The notes under the pieces: generated by a model
The model's input: only the letters and a program-made list of their open reading frames with translations
What the model was told of the DNA's origin: nothing
Database searches by the model: none
Translations under genes and position numbers: made by a program
Shown: positions 49,636-60,191 of the stretch, in pieces
Layout: every line of letters begins with the position of its first letter
Position numbering within the stretch: the first letter of the stretch is position 1
Assembly: GCF_000364625.1 (NCBI RefSeq)
Contig: NZ_KB822607.1
Span: 95,555-159,554 of the forward strand
DNA: 64,000 bases
From: Pseudomonas thermotolerans DSM 14292
Lineage (GTDB): Bacteria; Pseudomonadota; Gammaproteobacteria; Pseudomonadales; Pseudomonadaceae
Direction: 5' to 3'

Positions 49636-51636
49636 ATGCCCAGCCGTCGTGAGCGTGCCAACGCCATCCGCGCCCTCAGCATGGATGCCGTGCAGAAAGC
49701 CAACAGCGGCCACCCAGGCGCCCCGATGGGCATGGCCGACATCGCCGAAGTGCTATGGCGCGACTACCTGCGACACAACCCGGGCAACCCGAACTGGGCC
49801 GATCGCGACCGCTTCGTGCTGTCCAACGGCCACGGCTCCATGCTGATCTACTCGCTGCTGCACCTGACCGGCTACGACCTCAGCATCGACGACCTGAAGA
49901 ACTTCCGCCAACTGCACAGCAAGACCCCGGGTCACCCGGAATACGGCTATACCCCGGGGGTGGAGACCACCACCGGCCCGCTCGGCCAGGGGATCGCCAA
50001 CGCCGTGGGCTTCGCCATCGCCGAGAAGACCCTGGCCGCCCAGTTCAACCGTGACGGCCACCGGATCGTCGACCACTACACCTACGTGTTCCTCGGCGAC
50101 GGCTGCATGATGGAAGGCATCTCCCACGAAGCCTGCGCTCTGGCCGGCACCCTCGGCCTCGGCAAGCTGATCGCCTTCTACGACGACAACGGCATCTCCA
50201 TCGACGGCGAGGTGGAAGGCTGGTTCACCGACGATACCCCGAAGCGCTTCGAGGCTTATGGCTGGCAGGTGATCCGCAACGTCGACGGGCATGACGCCGA
50301 GGAGATCAAGACCGCCATCGAGACCGCGCGCAAGACTGGCGACCAGCCGACCCTGATCTGCTGCAAGACCACCATCGGCTTCGGCTCGCCGAACAAGGCC
50401 GGCAAGGAGGAGTGCCACGGTGCCCCCCTGGGCGCCGAGGAGATCGCCCTGACCCGCGCCGCGCTGGGCTGGAACCACGGCCCCTTCGAGATCCCTGCGG
50501 AGATCTACGCCGAGTGGGACGCCCGCGAGGCCGGCGCGGCCCGCGAGGCCGAGTGGAACCAGCGCTTCGCCGCCTACCAGGCCGCCTATCCGGAACTGGC
50601 CGCCGAGTTCCTGCGCCGCCTGCAGGGCGAGCTGCCCGCCGACTTCTCCGCCAAGGCCGCCGCCTACATCCAGGAAGTCGCCGCCAAGGGCGAGACCATC
50701 GCCAGCCGCAAGGCCAGCCAGAACGCCCTGAACGCCTTCGGCCCGCTGCTGCCGGAATTCCTCGGCGGCTCCGCCGACCTGGCCGGCTCCAACCTGACCC
50801 TGTGGAAGGGCTGCAAGGCCATCTCCGCCGAGGACGCTGCCGGCAACTACCTGCACTACGGCGTGCGCGAGTTCGGCATGAGCGCGATCATGAACGGCAT
50901 CGCCCTGCACGGTGGCTTCATTCCCTACGGAGCCACCTTCCTGGTGTTCATGGAATACGCCTGTAACGCCGTGCGCATGGCCGCGCTGATGAAGCAGCGC
51001 GTGCTGTTCGTCTACACCCACGACTCCATCGGCCTCGGCGAGGACGGCCCGACCCACCAGCCGGTGGAACAGCTGACCAGCCTGCGCTGCACCCCCAACC
51101 TCAACACCTGGCGACCCTGCGACGCGGTGGAATCCGCAGTGGCCTGGAAGTGCGCCATCGAGCGTCGCGACGGTCCCAGCGCGCTGATCTTCAGCCGCCA
51201 GAACCTGCCGCACCAGCCTCGCGATGCCGCGCAGATAGAGGCCATCGCCCGCGGCGGCTACGTGCTCAGGGACTGCGCCGGCGAGCCCGAGCTGATCCTC
51301 ATCGCCACCGGCTCGGAGGTCGCCCTGGCGGTGGCCGCCGCCGACCAGCTCAGCCAGCGCGGCCGCCGCGTGCGCGTGGTGTCCATGCCCTCGACCAGCG
51401 TGTTCGACCAGCAGGACGCCGCCTACAAGCAGAGCGTGCTGCCCGTGGAAGTGGGCGCGCGCATCGCCATCGAGGCCGCCCACACCGACTTCTGGTACAA
51501 GTACGTCGGCCTCGAGGGCCGGGTGATCGGCATGAGCAGCTTCGGCGAGTCCGCCCCGGCGTCGGCCCTGTTCGAACACTTCGGCTTCACCGTCGAGAAC
51601 GTGCTGGAAGTCGCCGAGGAGCTCCTGGAGGACTGA
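49636..51636 (+). CDS. tkt: transketolase
   Basis: Thiamine diphosphate enzyme of the pentose phosphate pathway that moves two-carbon units between sugar phosphates. It has 666 residues from the ATG at 49636 with CAGGAG upstream. The substrate loop [22 protein letters not shown], the cofactor motif [20 protein letters not shown], the PYR-domain [18 protein letters not shown] and the phosphate-binding GEDGPTHQP are intact. It heads the central-carbon block tkt-epd-pgk-fba. The divergent promoter region is shared with sahR and contains its putative operator. Confidence 0.97.
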   Translation: MPSRRERANAIRALSMDAVQKANSGHPGAPMGMADIAEVLWRDYLRHNPGNPNWADRDRFVLSNGHGSMLIYSLLHLTGYDLSIDDLKNFRQLHSKTPGHPEYGYTPGVETTTGPLGQGIANAVGFAIAEKTLAAQFNRDGHRIVDHYTYVFLGDGCMMEGISHEACALAGTLGLGKLIAFYDDNGISIDGEVEGWFTDDTPKRFEAYGWQVIRNVDGHDAEEIKTAIETARKTGDQPTLICCKTTIGFGSPNKAGKEECHGAPLGAEEIALTRAALGWNHGPFEIPAEIYAEWDAREAGAAREAEWNQRFAAYQAAYPELAAEFLRRLQGELPADFSAKAAAYIQEVAAKGETIASRKASQNALNAFGPLLPEFLGGSADLAGSNLTLWKGCKAISAEDAAGNYLHYGVREFGMSAIMNGIALHGGFIPYGATFLVFMEYACNAVRMAALMKQRVLFVYTHDSIGLGEDGPTHQPVEQLTSLRCTPNLNTWRPCDAVESAVAWKCAIERRDGPSALIFSRQNLPHQPRDAAQIEAIARGGYVLRDCAGEPELILIATGSEVALAVAAADQLSQRGRRVRVVSMPSTSVFDQQDAAYKQSVLPVEVGARIAIEAAHTDFWYKYVGLEGRVIGMSSFGESAPASALFEHFGFTVENVLEVAEELLED

Positions 51637-51715
51637 CGGCGCCCAGGCCGCGGCGGCCCTGCGCCGCGGCCGGCCGCCTTTCCCCGTCTCCAGGTCGACG
51701 AGCAGACAGCCCCCC

Positions 51716-52789
51716 ATGTTCCGGACCCCGTCCTATCGTGTCGCCCTCAACGGCTACGGCCGCATCGGCCGCTGCGTGCTGCGCGCCCTCTACGAGCGCG
51801 GCGCCCAGGCCGGCTTCCGGGTGGTGGCGCTCAACGACCTGGCCGACTTGGCCAGCCTCGAATACCTGACCCGTTTCGACTCCACCCACGGCCGTTTCCC
51901 TGGCGAGGTGCGGGTCGACGGCGGCGACCTGCTGATCGACGGCGAGCGCCTGCAGGTGCTTCGTGCAGAGACCCCGGAGGCCGTCGACTGGGCCGCCCTG
52001 GACGTGGATCTGGTGCTGGAATGCTCCGGCGTCTACCACACCCGCGCCGACGGCGAGCGCTTCCTGGCCGCCGGGGCGCCTCGGGTGCTGTTCTCTCAGC
52101 CGATGGCCAGCGAGGCAGACGTCGATGCCACCATCGTCTACGGGGTCAACCAGGACCGCCTGAGCGGCCGCGAGCGGCTGGTCTCCAACGCCTCCTGCAC
52201 CACCAACTGCGGGGTGCCGCTGCTCAAGCTGCTCAACGAGGCCGTCGGCCTGGAGTACGTGTCCATCACTACCATCCACTCGGCGATGAACGACCAGCCG
52301 GTGATCGATGCCTACCACCACGAGGATCTGCGCCGCACCCGCTCGGCCTTCCAGTCGGTGATCCCGGTGTCCACCGGCCTCGGCCGCGGCATCGAGCGCC
52401 TGCTGCCGGAGCTGGCCGGGCGCATTCAGGCCAAGGCCATCCGGGTGCCGACGGTCAACGTCTCGGCCCTGGACATCACCCTGCAGACCGCCCGGCCGAC
52501 CAGCGCCGCGGAGATCAACCGGGTACTCCGCGAGGCCGCCGAGCAGGGCCCGCTGGCCGGCCTGCTGGCCTATACCGAGCTGCCTCACGCCAGCTGCGAT
52601 TTCAACCACGACCCGCATTCGGCGATCGTCGACGGCAGTCAGACCCGTGTTTCCGGCCCCCGGCTGGTCAACCTGCTGGCCTGGTTCGACAACGAATGGG
52701 GGTTCGCCAACCGCATGCTCGACGTCGCCGACCACTACCTGCGCGTCGCGGCCCCACTCCACCGTTCCACCAGCCCCGTGAAGGACTGA
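51716..52789 (+). CDS. epd: D-erythrose-4-phosphate dehydrogenase
   Basis: NAD enzyme that oxidises erythrose 4-phosphate to 4-phosphoerythronate, the first step of DXP-dependent pyridoxal phosphate synthesis. It is related to GAPDH but has Epd-type sequence. The 357 residues carry the NAD motif [14 protein letters not shown] (12-25), the catalytic C161 in SNASCTTNC and the His in [11 protein letters not shown]. The position between tkt (source of erythrose 4-phosphate) and pgk is the classic gene order. The start at 51716 leaves 79 bases after tkt; pgk begins four bases after its stop. Confidence 0.95.
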   Translation: MFRTPSYRVALNGYGRIGRCVLRALYERGAQAGFRVVALNDLADLASLEYLTRFDSTHGRFPGEVRVDGGDLLIDGERLQVLRAETPEAVDWAALDVDLVLECSGVYHTRADGERFLAAGAPRVLFSQPMASEADVDATIVYGVNQDRLSGRERLVSNASCTTNCGVPLLKLLNEAVGLEYVSITTIHSAMNDQPVIDAYHHEDLRRTRSAFQSVIPVSTGLGRGIERLLPELAGRIQAKAIRVPTVNVSALDITLQTARPTSAAEINRVLREAAEQGPLAGLLAYTELPHASCDFNHDPHSAIVDGSQTRVSGPRLVNLLAWFDNEWGFANRMLDVADHYLRVAAPLHRSTSPVKD

Positions 52790-52793
52790 TGCC

Positions 52794-53957
52794 ATGACCG
52801 TTCTGAAGATGACCGATCTCGACCTCCAGGGTAAGCGCGTGCTGATCCGCGAAGACCTCAACGTGCCGGTGAAGGACGGCCAGGTGAAGAGCGACGCGCG
52901 CATCGTCGCCTCGCTGCCGACCATCAAGCTGGCCCTGGAGAAGGGCGCGGCGGTGATGGTCTGCTCGCACCTGGGCCGTCCCACCGAGGGCGAGTACAGC
53001 GAGGAGAACAGCCTCAAGCCGGTCGCCGAGTACCTGTCCCGGGCCCTCGGTCGCGAGGTGCCGCTGGTCACCGACTACCTGGACGGCGTCGAGATCCAGC
53101 CGGGCGAGATCGTGCTGTTCGAGAACGTGCGCTTCAACAAGGGCGAGAAGAAGAACGCCGATGAGCTGGCCCAGAAGTACGCCGCGCTCTGCGACGTGTT
53201 CGTGATGGACGCCTTCGGTACCGCCCACCGCGCCGAGGGCTCCACTCACGGCGTGGCCAAGTTCGCCAAGGTCGCCTGCGCCGGCCCGCTGCTGGCCGCC
53301 GAGCTGGAGGCCCTGGGCAAGGCCCTGGACAAGCCGGCGCGGCCGATGGTCGCGATCGTCGCCGGCTCCAAGGTGTCCACCAAGCTGGACGTGCTGAACT
53401 CCCTGAGCCAGATCTGCGACTCGCTGATCGTCGGCGGCGGCATCGCCAACACCTTCCTCGCCGCGGCCGGTTACAAGGTCGGCAAGTCCCTGTACGAGGC
53501 CGACCTGGTGGACACCGCCAAGGCCATCGCCGCCAAGGTCTCCGTGCCGCTGCCGATGGACGTGGTGGTCGCCAAGGAGTTCGCCGAGAGCGCCGAGGCC
53601 ACCGTCAAGGAAATCACCGAGGTGGCCGATGACGACATGATCCTGGACATCGGCCCGAAGACCGCCGCGATGTTCGCCGAGATGCTCAAGGCCTCGCAGA
53701 CCATCCTGTGGAACGGCCCGGTCGGGGTGTTCGAATTCGACCAGTTCGGCAACGGCACCAAGGCCCTGGCCCAGGCCATCGCCCAGAGCCCGGCGTTCTC
53801 CATCGCCGGTGGTGGCGACACCCTGGCGGCCATCGACAAGTACGGCGTGGCCGAACAGATTTCCTACATCTCCACCGGCGGCGGCGCCTTCCTCGAATTC
53901 GTCGAGGGCAAGGTCCTGCCGGCCGTGGAGGTGCTGGAACAGCGCGCCCGGTCCTGA
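52794..53957 (+). CDS. pgk: phosphoglycerate kinase
   Basis: Reversible transfer of phosphate between 1,3-bisphosphoglycerate and ADP in glycolysis and gluconeogenesis. The 387 residues are the normal length for the proteobacterial enzyme. [21 protein letters not shown], the hinge [23 protein letters not shown] and the nucleotide motif [16 protein letters not shown] are intact. The ATG at 52794 overlaps no gene and lies four bases after the epd stop, implying coupled translation. The protein is wholly ordinary. Confidence 0.98.
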   Translation: MTVLKMTDLDLQGKRVLIREDLNVPVKDGQVKSDARIVASLPTIKLALEKGAAVMVCSHLGRPTEGEYSEENSLKPVAEYLSRALGREVPLVTDYLDGVEIQPGEIVLFENVRFNKGEKKNADELAQKYAALCDVFVMDAFGTAHRAEGSTHGVAKFAKVACAGPLLAAELEALGKALDKPARPMVAIVAGSKVSTKLDVLNSLSQICDSLIVGGGIANTFLAAAGYKVGKSLYEADLVDTAKAIAAKVSVPLPMDVVVAKEFAESAEATVKEITEVADDDMILDIGPKTAAMFAEMLKASQTILWNGPVGVFEFDQFGNGTKALAQAIAQSPAFSIAGGGDTLAAIDKYGVAEQISYISTGGGAFLEFVEGKVLPAVEVLEQRARS

Positions 53958-54002
53958 CCGGCGCGCCCCGTGGACCGGCAGCCTATCCGTACGGGAGATG
54001 CC

Positions 54003-54338
54003 ATGAAGACATGGATTGCCTTGCTGCCCGCCCTGCCGCTGCTCGGCGCCTGCTCCACCAGCGGCGAGCTGCCGCCGGCGGAGCGTGAGGGCGGCTGGAC
54101 CCGCTGGGTCTGCGACACTCAGGCGGAGGTGCTCTGGCGCTTCGCCGATGACAGCCGGGACGTGGTCGACCTGCGCATCGGCGGTGACGACCGGGTGTAC
54201 CGCCTGCACCAGGCGCCGGCTGGCTCGGGCGCTTTCTACAGCGACAACGTCATCGCCTTCCACACCAAGGGTGAGGAAGGCCTGGTCTACTGGGTGAGCG
54301 ACGACGACCTGATCGGTCGCGGCTGCCAGGCGCCCTGA
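54003..54338 (+). CDS. small MliC-like lipoprotein
   Basis: A 111-residue lipoprotein with lipobox LLGAC (lipidated C17). The mature domain [27 protein letters not shown]...[32 protein letters not shown] has the beta-sheet pattern of membrane-bound lysozyme inhibitors of the MliC family, with one Cys pair (C38, C108). I did not see the full MliC Ser/Lys signature, so lysozyme inhibition is inferred. It starts at the ATG at 54003 (GGGAGATGCC upstream). It sits between pgk and fba, where other pseudomonads also have a small hypothetical gene. Confidence 0.78.
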   Translation: MKTWIALLPALPLLGACSTSGELPPAEREGGWTRWVCDTQAEVLWRFADDSRDVVDLRIGGDDRVYRLHQAPAGSGAFYSDNVIAFHTKGEEGLVYWVSDDDLIGRGCQAP

Positions 54339-54486
54339 CCAGTGGCGGGCCGTCCCGGCGGGCGGCGCGGGCATGGATCCGCGCCGCTTCCGGCGAGGCG
54401 GGCCGCCCAGTTTTATGCTTGAACACCGCCTGCCCCTGGGGCAGGCTTGGCACGAACAACGACCCCAAACCGGGAGACAGGAAAAC

Positions 54487-55551
54487 ATGGCACTCATCAG
54501 CATGCGCCAGTTGCTGGATCACGCCGCCGAACACGGCTACGGCGTGCCGGCCTTCAACGTCAACAACCTGGAACAGATGCGCGCCATCATGGAAGCGGCC
54601 GACAAGACCGACTCCCCGGTGATCGTCCAGGCCTCCGCCGGCGCCCGCAAGTACGCCGGTGCGCCTTTCCTGCGTCACCTGATCCTGGCCGCCATCGAAG
54701 AATTTCCGCACATCCCGGTGTGCATGCACCAGGACCACGGCACCAGCCCGGCGGTCTGCCAGCGCTCCATCCAGCTGGGCTTCTCCTCGGTGATGATGGA
54801 CGGCTCGCTGGGCGAGGACGGCAAGACCCCGACCGACTACGAGTACAACGTGCGGGTGACCCGCCAGGTGGTGGAAATGGCCCACGCCTGCGGCGTCTCC
54901 GTGGAAGGCGAGCTGGGCTGCCTGGGCAGCCTGGAAACCGGCCAGGCCGGCGAGGAAGACGGCATCGGCGCCGAGGGCACCCTGGACCACAGCCAGATGC
55001 TCACCGATCCGGAAGAAGCGGCGCAGTTCGTCAAGGAAACCCAGGTCGACGCCCTGGCCATCGCCATCGGCACCAGCCACGGCGCCTACAAATTCACCCG
55101 TCCGCCAACCGGCGACATCCTGGCCATCGAGCGCATCAAGGAGATCCACAAGCGCATCCCCAACACCCACCTGGTGATGCACGGCTCCTCCTCGGTGCCG
55201 CAGGACTGGCTGGCGATCATCAACGAGTTCGGCGGCGAGATCCCCGAGACCTACGGCGTGCCGGTCGAGGAGATCGTCGAGGGCATCAAGCACGGCGTGC
55301 GCAAGGTGAACATCGACACCGACCTGCGCCTGGCCTCCACCGGCGCCATCCGCCGCTTCCTGGCGCAGAACAAGAGCGAGTTCGACCCGCGCAAGTACCT
55401 GGCCAAGTCCATCGAGGCCATGCGCGACATCTGCATCGCCCGCTACGAAGCCTTCGGCACTGCCGGCCATGCCTCCAAGATCAAGCCGATCTCCCTGGAG
55501 AACATGTACAAGCGCTACGCCAGCGGCGAACTGGCGGCCAAGATCAACTGA
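54487..55551 (+). CDS. fba: class II fructose-1,6-bisphosphate aldolase (Calvin-cycle type)
   Basis: Zinc enzyme joining dihydroxyacetone phosphate and glyceraldehyde 3-phosphate. It has 354 residues from the ATG at 54487 with GGGAGA upstream. Zinc ligands and catalytic sites seen are [11 protein letters not shown] (catalytic Asp and first His), the glycine-rich VEGELG, the GTSHGAYKF His and HGSSSVPQ with its His, followed by NIDTDLR. The N-terminal [26 protein letters not shown] is typical. It ends the tkt-epd-pgk operon block and is followed by a strong terminator. Confidence 0.97.
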   Translation: MALISMRQLLDHAAEHGYGVPAFNVNNLEQMRAIMEAADKTDSPVIVQASAGARKYAGAPFLRHLILAAIEEFPHIPVCMHQDHGTSPAVCQRSIQLGFSSVMMDGSLGEDGKTPTDYEYNVRVTRQVVEMAHACGVSVEGELGCLGSLETGQAGEEDGIGAEGTLDHSQMLTDPEEAAQFVKETQVDALAIAIGTSHGAYKFTRPPTGDILAIERIKEIHKRIPNTHLVMHGSSSVPQDWLAIINEFGGEIPETYGVPVEEIVEGIKHGVRKVNIDTDLRLASTGAIRRFLAQNKSEFDPRKYLAKSIEAMRDICIARYEAFGTAGHASKIKPISLENMYKRYASGELAAKIN

Positions 55552-55568
55552 TCCTGGTGCTCCCGACG

Positions 55569-55599
55569 AAAGGCCCGCAGATGCGGGCCTTTTGCTTTT
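55569..55599 (+). terminator. intrinsic terminator of fba
   Basis: AAAGGCCCGC (55569-55578) pairs perfectly with GCGGGCCTTT (55583-55592) around an AGAT loop, followed by a T-rich stretch. The rest of the 380-base gap to the porin gene shows no gene or recognisable site apart from the ribosome site. Confidence 0.92.
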
Positions 55600-55932
55600 C
55601 CGGCGCGGCTCGTCCAGCGCGGACGGTCCGGCGCACTGCACCGACTTCTCCATGGAAGGGTTCCGGCAGGGCGGCTGCGCCCGACGCTGGCCGATGTTCG
55701 CCCGTTTTCCCGTCCGCGCCGCCGACAGGTCGGATTCAGGCAGCTGGCTGTCGCTCTCGACCATTCGTCGCTTGCCCGGATCCGTAAGCTCGCACATGTC
55801 CCTCCGTGGGTGTCCGGGCCCGTCCGGTCCGGCCGATTACAACACTCCCGCCCCGTTCAGGAGGCAAGGGAGGGCCCGACGATCTGTTCCACTGCCGCCA
55901 ACAGATGTCCCACACATACGGAGAAGAAGAAC

Positions 55933-57255
55933 ATGCCATTCAGCAGAATCCGCCTATTGGCCCTGGCGGTTGCCGCCGCAGCGGGCAGCCCCCTGGCCGT
56001 GGCCAACCAAGCGGACAGCAAGGGCTTCATCGAGGACGGTCACCTCAACTTCCTGACCCGCAACATCTTCTGGGATCACAACAGCAAGACCCCCTCGGGC
56101 GATCCGGTGAATCGTTCCGACAGGCGCGAATGGGGCCAGGGCTTCCAGCTCGACTACACCTCCGGCTACACCCAGGGCACCGTGGGCTTTGGCGTCGACC
56201 TGAGTGCCTACGCGGCGATCAAGCTGGACGGCGGGCGCGGCTACTCGGGCTCCGCCAACGTGCTGGTGCCGGACGGTGACGGCACCCGCGGCGAGGCCAC
56301 CTCGGCCGGCGGCGCGGTGAAGCTGCGCGTCTCCGACACCGAGCTGAAGTACGGCAACAACCTGCGCCCCTACAACCCGGTATTCGCCGCCGCCGACGCG
56401 CGCCTGGTGCCGGGCACCGCCACCGGTTTGTGGCTGACCAGCAGCGAGCTGGAGGGGCTGGATCTGGAAGCGGCCCACCTGACCGCTGCCAAGGACTTCA
56501 ACAGCACCAATGGCGATGACGACTTCTACGCCGCCTACGCCGGTGTGAGCACCGACACCGTGGACTTCATCGGCGGCAGTTACGGCTTCAACGACCAGTT
56601 CAGCGTCAGCCTCTACGGCTCCGAGTACAAGGACATCTGGCGCCAGTACTACGCCAACGTCAACTACAACCTGCCGCTGAGCGACACCCAGGGTCTGAAC
56701 TTCGACTTCAACATCTACCAGACCGACGACGACGGCAAGAAACTGGCCGGGGACATCGACGTCACCGCCTGGTCGCTGGCCATCGCCTACACCCTCGGCG
56801 CGCACACCTTCACCCTGACCCACCAGGAGATCGACGGTGACCAGCCGTTCGACTACCTCGGTCTGGGCCCGGGCACCTACCACGACTCCATCTACCTGGC
56901 GAACTCCTCGCAGCTGGTCGACTTCAACGGCCCGAACGAGAAGTCCTGGGGGCTGCTCTACAACCTCGACATGGCCGCCTACGGGGTGCCGGGGCTGAGC
57001 TTTGGCGCCCGTTACATCCGCGGCACCGACGTGGACGGCAGCAAGATGGATCCGTCCAGCCCCTACGCCTACTACGCGGACAGCGAGACCCACTGGGAGC
57101 GTGACATCGACGTCAAGTACGTGGTCCAGGAAGGCCCGGCCAAGGACCTGTCCTTCCGCCTGCGCCACGCCAGCCACCGCATCGGCAACGACAAGTCCGA
57201 CGTCTCCGCGGACCAGATCCGTCTGATCATCGAGTATCCCTACGAGATCTTCTGA
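55933..57255 (+). CDS. OprD-family outer-membrane porin
   Basis: Substrate-specific outer-membrane channel of the OprD family, which takes up amino acids, carboxylates or similar small solutes. It has 440 residues from the ATG at 55933 with GAGAAGAAGA upstream: signal peptide (1-25, cut at A-V-A), mature start NQADSKGFIEDGHLNFLTRN typical of OprD, then regular beta strands and a C-terminus ending in I-I-E-Y-P-Y-E-I-F with a terminal Phe. The RREWGQGFQLDYTSGYTQGTVGFGVD block is family-specific. The substrate is not deducible. The nearby LysR regulator and the binding protein at 59028 suggest a joint uptake unit. Confidence 0.93.
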   Translation: MPFSRIRLLALAVAAAAGSPLAVANQADSKGFIEDGHLNFLTRNIFWDHNSKTPSGDPVNRSDRREWGQGFQLDYTSGYTQGTVGFGVDLSAYAAIKLDGGRGYSGSANVLVPDGDGTRGEATSAGGAVKLRVSDTELKYGNNLRPYNPVFAAADARLVPGTATGLWLTSSELEGLDLEAAHLTAAKDFNSTNGDDDFYAAYAGVSTDTVDFIGGSYGFNDQFSVSLYGSEYKDIWRQYYANVNYNLPLSDTQGLNFDFNIYQTDDDGKKLAGDIDVTAWSLAIAYTLGAHTFTLTHQEIDGDQPFDYLGLGPGTYHDSIYLANSSQLVDFNGPNEKSWGLLYNLDMAAYGVPGLSFGARYIRGTDVDGSKMDPSSPYAYYADSETHWERDIDVKYVVQEGPAKDLSFRLRHASHRIGNDKSDVSADQIRLIIEYPYEIF

Positions 57256-57364
57256 GGCGACGGCGCCGGCCGGGGTCTTCCGGCCGGCGCCTGGAGTGGA
57301 AGTTGTCGAAGTTCCTCCGGTATTGGCTTCCTAGCTAAAGGCTGGGGCGAACCGAAGGTCTTTT

Positions 57365-58300
57365 TCAGGCGGAGGAGTTTCCTGCCAGAGCCTCCTGACT
57401 TCCGCCCAGTTCTTCCTTGCAGTACTCCACGAACAGCCGTGCCGGCTTGGTCAGCTGGCTGCGCTTCAGCCAGGCGGCGACCAGCCCGGAGCCGGTGACC
57501 TGCTCGGCGAGTTCCACGCAGACCACCCGCTGGCCGTCGTAGGTGCGGTCGGTATGCGGGCGGGTGACCAGCAGGGAGAAGCCGAAGCCCTGGCCGACCA
57601 TGCCGCGGACCATCTCGATGGACGGCGAGCCGAACACGATGTTCGGCTGCAGGCCCAGCTCCTCGAAGATGCTCACAAAGTAGGTACGGCTGGGCAGCAC
57701 GTCGAGGAGGATCATCGGCTCCAGCACCAGGTCGCGCAGCGACACCTTCTCCTGAGCTGCGAAACGGTGGTTCTCCGGGAGCAGGGCGTAGGGCTGCTGC
57801 GCTGGCATCAGCGGCTCGGTCTCGATGGTGCTGTCCAGGTCGTGCTCGTAGAAGAGGGTCAGGTCGAAGCGCCCGCTGGTCAGGCCCTGCACCAGTTCCT
57901 GCTGCTCGCCGTCGCGCAGGCGGATCTCCACGCCGGGGTACTTCCGGTTGAAGCCGGCGATCAGTCGCGGCAGGTAGAGCGGAGCGACGGTTTCGAAGCA
58001 GCCGATGTCGATCTGCCCGGCCACTACGTCGTTGTCGGCCAGGGCGTTCTGCTCGAACTCCTTGGCCATGCGCAGCAGCTCCAGGGCCTTGCGGTAGAAG
58101 CGCGCGCCGCCGGGCGTGAGAGAGACGCCCTGGGCATGGTGGCGGATGAACAGTTGCAGGCCGAAGTTCTCCTCCAGCCCTTTGATGGCCGTGGAGATGG
58201 ACGGCTGGGCAATGTACAGCTTGCGCGAGGCCTCGGCCACGCTGCCGCACTCCACGGTGGTCACGAAGTACTTGAGTTGTCGCAAGGTATAGAACGCCAT
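57365..58300 (-). CDS. LysR-family transcription regulator
   Basis: A 311-residue LysR regulator with an N-terminal winged helix (LRQLKYFVTTVECGSVAEASRKLYIAQPSISTAIKGLEENFGLQLF, residues 6-50) and a periplasmic-binding-like effector domain (about 90-300). It reads leftward toward the porin's 3' end and is divergent from the solute-binding protein gene at 59028. A LysR regulator usually controls its divergent neighbour, so the binding protein is the likely target, perhaps with the porin. The effector is unknown. The RBS is weak (GGAACC). Confidence 0.94.
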   Translation of the reverse strand: MAFYTLRQLKYFVTTVECGSVAEASRKLYIAQPSISTAIKGLEENFGLQLFIRHHAQGVSLTPGGARFYRKALELLRMAKEFEQNALADNDVVAGQIDIGCFETVAPLYLPRLIAGFNRKYPGVEIRLRDGEQQELVQGLTSGRFDLTLFYEHDLDSTIETEPLMPAQQPYALLPENHRFAAQEKVSLRDLVLEPMILLDVLPSRTYFVSIFEELGLQPNIVFGSPSIEMVRGMVGQGFGFSLLVTRPHTDRTYDGQRVVCVELAEQVTGSGLVAAWLKRSQLTKPARLFVEYCKEELGGSQEALAGNSSA

Positions 58301-59027
58301 GGGGCGGTTCCTCTTTGGTGCGGCATGCCTCGGGCCGGGGCGCGCACCTGCTGTTCTAGTCGGGGGCGGAGATCAAGCAAGAGTCCTGCCTAACCGCCGC
58401 AAATCCAGGCCCCGCGCGGCGAAGTGAGGTGCGGGGCCGGCCCTGCGTGAACCATAACAAGGCAAGCGCTCTTTGTTGGTGCGTCTCTGGACAGCTTTTT
58501 CATATGGCCCAAGCACATTTTTAATATTTTTCCTGGCTTCGACCTTGCGCCACCATCGCGACCATTCCGACAACGAGCAACCGACGAGGCTATGGCGGTG
58601 TTCGAACGTGACGACTGGTGGCACAAGGCATCCTGGCCGCGGATAGCCCCCTCCACACGGGGCGACGGCCGTCACCCTTGCCGCATGGCGCCACGCTGGC
58701 TTCGAGCGTGTTCCCTGCGTGGCACGAAAGCTGAATACCGGCACCGCCCCGGTGAACACCGGGGACGAGTTCGTTCCCTGTATTTCCTTCGCAGGCGCGA
58801 GGCAGTCCGGCTACGGCCGTGGCCGGTCGCCGCACGCCTTCGATCGGTACGCGCAACCGACTGCTTGGTTCCGGTTGCGGTGAGAGCCGCTAGCAACGGC
58901 AGTCCCGAAACTACAACAAGAGGGAGTACCCGCGCGGGATTTGCGCCCTGGCCAGCCTGCCGGCCACGACTGCCCCAACCCTTTGTCTGTCAACCATAAC
59001 CACGAAAGCGTGGGTGAGGGAGTTCCA
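58301..59027. other. 727-base intergenic region between the LysR regulator and the binding-protein gene
   Basis: No convincing gene. Open frames here are Arg-rich shadows. The part near the regulator holds an AT-rich patch (58500-58531) and a loose dyad with AACAA/TTGTT arms at 58456-58477 that could be a LysR site. A small hairpin, CCCCGGT-GAAC-ACCGGGG, is at 58747-58764. The ribosome site GAGGGAG is at 59016-59022. The length suggests a long leader or lost genes. Confidence 0.5.
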
Positions 59028-60074
59028 ATGAAAAAGTCCTTGCAGTGCATGCGCACCGGGTTCGTCCTGGCACTTCTGGCTGGTGCCGCCAGCGCGGCCG
59101 AGCCGGAATCGCTGACGGTGATTTCCTTCGGCGGCGCCACCAAGGCCGCACAGGAAGCTGCCTATTTCAAACCCTTCGAAGCCAGCGGTGCCGCCAAGGT
59201 GGTGGCCGGCGAGTACAACGGCGAGCTGTCGCGCATCAAGGCGATGGTCGACGTCGGCCAGGTCAACTGGGACGTGGTGGAGGTGGAGAGCCCGGAGCTG
59301 CTGCGCGGCTGCGAGGAAGGCCTGTTCGAGACCATGAATCCCGATCTGCTGGGCAATGCCGAGCAGTACCTGCCCAATGTGATCACGGAGTGCGGCGTGG
59401 CCACCTACGTATGGTCCATGGTGCTGGCCTACGACGCCAAGCGTCTGGCAGAAGCGCCGAGTTCCTGGGCGGATTTCTGGGACGTGAAGAAATTCCCCGG
59501 CAAGCGCGGCCTGCGCAAGAGCGCCAAGTACACCTTGGAGGCCGCCCTGCTGGCCGACGGTGTGGCCCGTAAGGATCTCTACAAGGTGCTCGGCACCGCC
59601 GAGGGGGTGTCCCGCGCCTTCGCCAAGCTGGACGAGATCAAGCCCTACATCCAGTGGTGGGAAGCCGGTGCCCAGCCGCCGCAGTGGCTGGTGGCCGGTG
59701 ACGTGGTCATGTCCGCCGCCTACAACGGCCGGGTGGCCGTGGCCCAGCGCGAGGGCGCCAGCCTGAGCATCGTTTGGGACGGCAGCCTGTATGACCCGGA
59801 ATACTGGGCGATCGTCCGCGGCAGTAAGAACAAGGCGCTGGCCGAGCGCTTCATCGCCTTCGCCAGCCAGCCGGAGGCGCAGAAGACCTTCTCCGAGCAC
59901 ATCCCCTACGGCCCGGTGAACCTCGCGGCCCTCGCGGCGCTGCCCGAGCAGACCCGCCAGCAGCTGCCCACCGCGGCGGAGAACCTGATCAACGCACAGC
60001 TGGTCAACGCCGAGTTCTGGGTCGATCACGGCGAGGAGCTGGAGCAGCGCTTCAACGCTTGGGCGGCCCGCTGA
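59028..60074 (+). CDS. extracellular solute-binding protein of an ABC transporter (polyamine/GABA type)
   Basis: Periplasmic binding protein of the PotD-like group. It has 348 residues with signal peptide (M-K-K-S-L, cut at A-S-A-A), then SLTVISFGGATKAAQEAAYFKPFEA, which is the usual start. WDVVEVESPELLRGCEEGLFE and the YNGRVAVAQREGASLSIVWDG core are characteristic. Ligand-contacting Trp residues (W208, W209) are in IQWWEAGAQPPQW. No permease or ATPase gene follows; a strong terminator and corC-like gene come next. It is thus an orphan here, depending on transporter parts elsewhere. The ligand is not deducible; polyamine, GABA or a similar amine is inferred from the family. Confidence 0.85.
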   Translation: MKKSLQCMRTGFVLALLAGAASAAEPESLTVISFGGATKAAQEAAYFKPFEASGAAKVVAGEYNGELSRIKAMVDVGQVNWDVVEVESPELLRGCEEGLFETMNPDLLGNAEQYLPNVITECGVATYVWSMVLAYDAKRLAEAPSSWADFWDVKKFPGKRGLRKSAKYTLEAALLADGVARKDLYKVLGTAEGVSRAFAKLDEIKPYIQWWEAGAQPPQWLVAGDVVMSAAYNGRVAVAQREGASLSIVWDGSLYDPEYWAIVRGSKNKALAERFIAFASQPEAQKTFSEHIPYGPVNLAALAALPEQTRQQLPTAAENLINAQLVNAEFWVDHGEELEQRFNAWAAR

Positions 60075-60121
60075 GGGGCGCCGCGGAGCCGGGTGGCCGG
60101 CTCCGCCTGTACGGAACAAAC

Positions 60122-60168
60122 GCCGGCTGCCGGTACCCCTCACAGGAGCGGCCGGCAGCCGGCTTTTT
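60122..60168 (+). terminator. intrinsic terminator of the binding-protein gene
   Basis: GCCGGCTGCCGG (60122-60133) pairs with CCGGCAGCCGGC (60152-60163) and is followed by TTTTT. A second GC-rich hairpin (60082-60105) lies before it. Confidence 0.9.
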
Positions 60169-60191
60169 CGTGGCGGAATCGGCCGGGCGCC

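Noticed and set aside
54449..54464. Sigma-54-like TGGCACGAA upstream of fba
   Set aside because: The -24 half is good but no TTGC lies at the required spacing, so it is not an RpoN promoter.
58592..58999. 135-codon plus-strand open frame in the LysR to binding-protein gap
   Set aside because: Arg-rich, no ribosome site and no family pattern; it looks like random open frame in GC-rich DNA.
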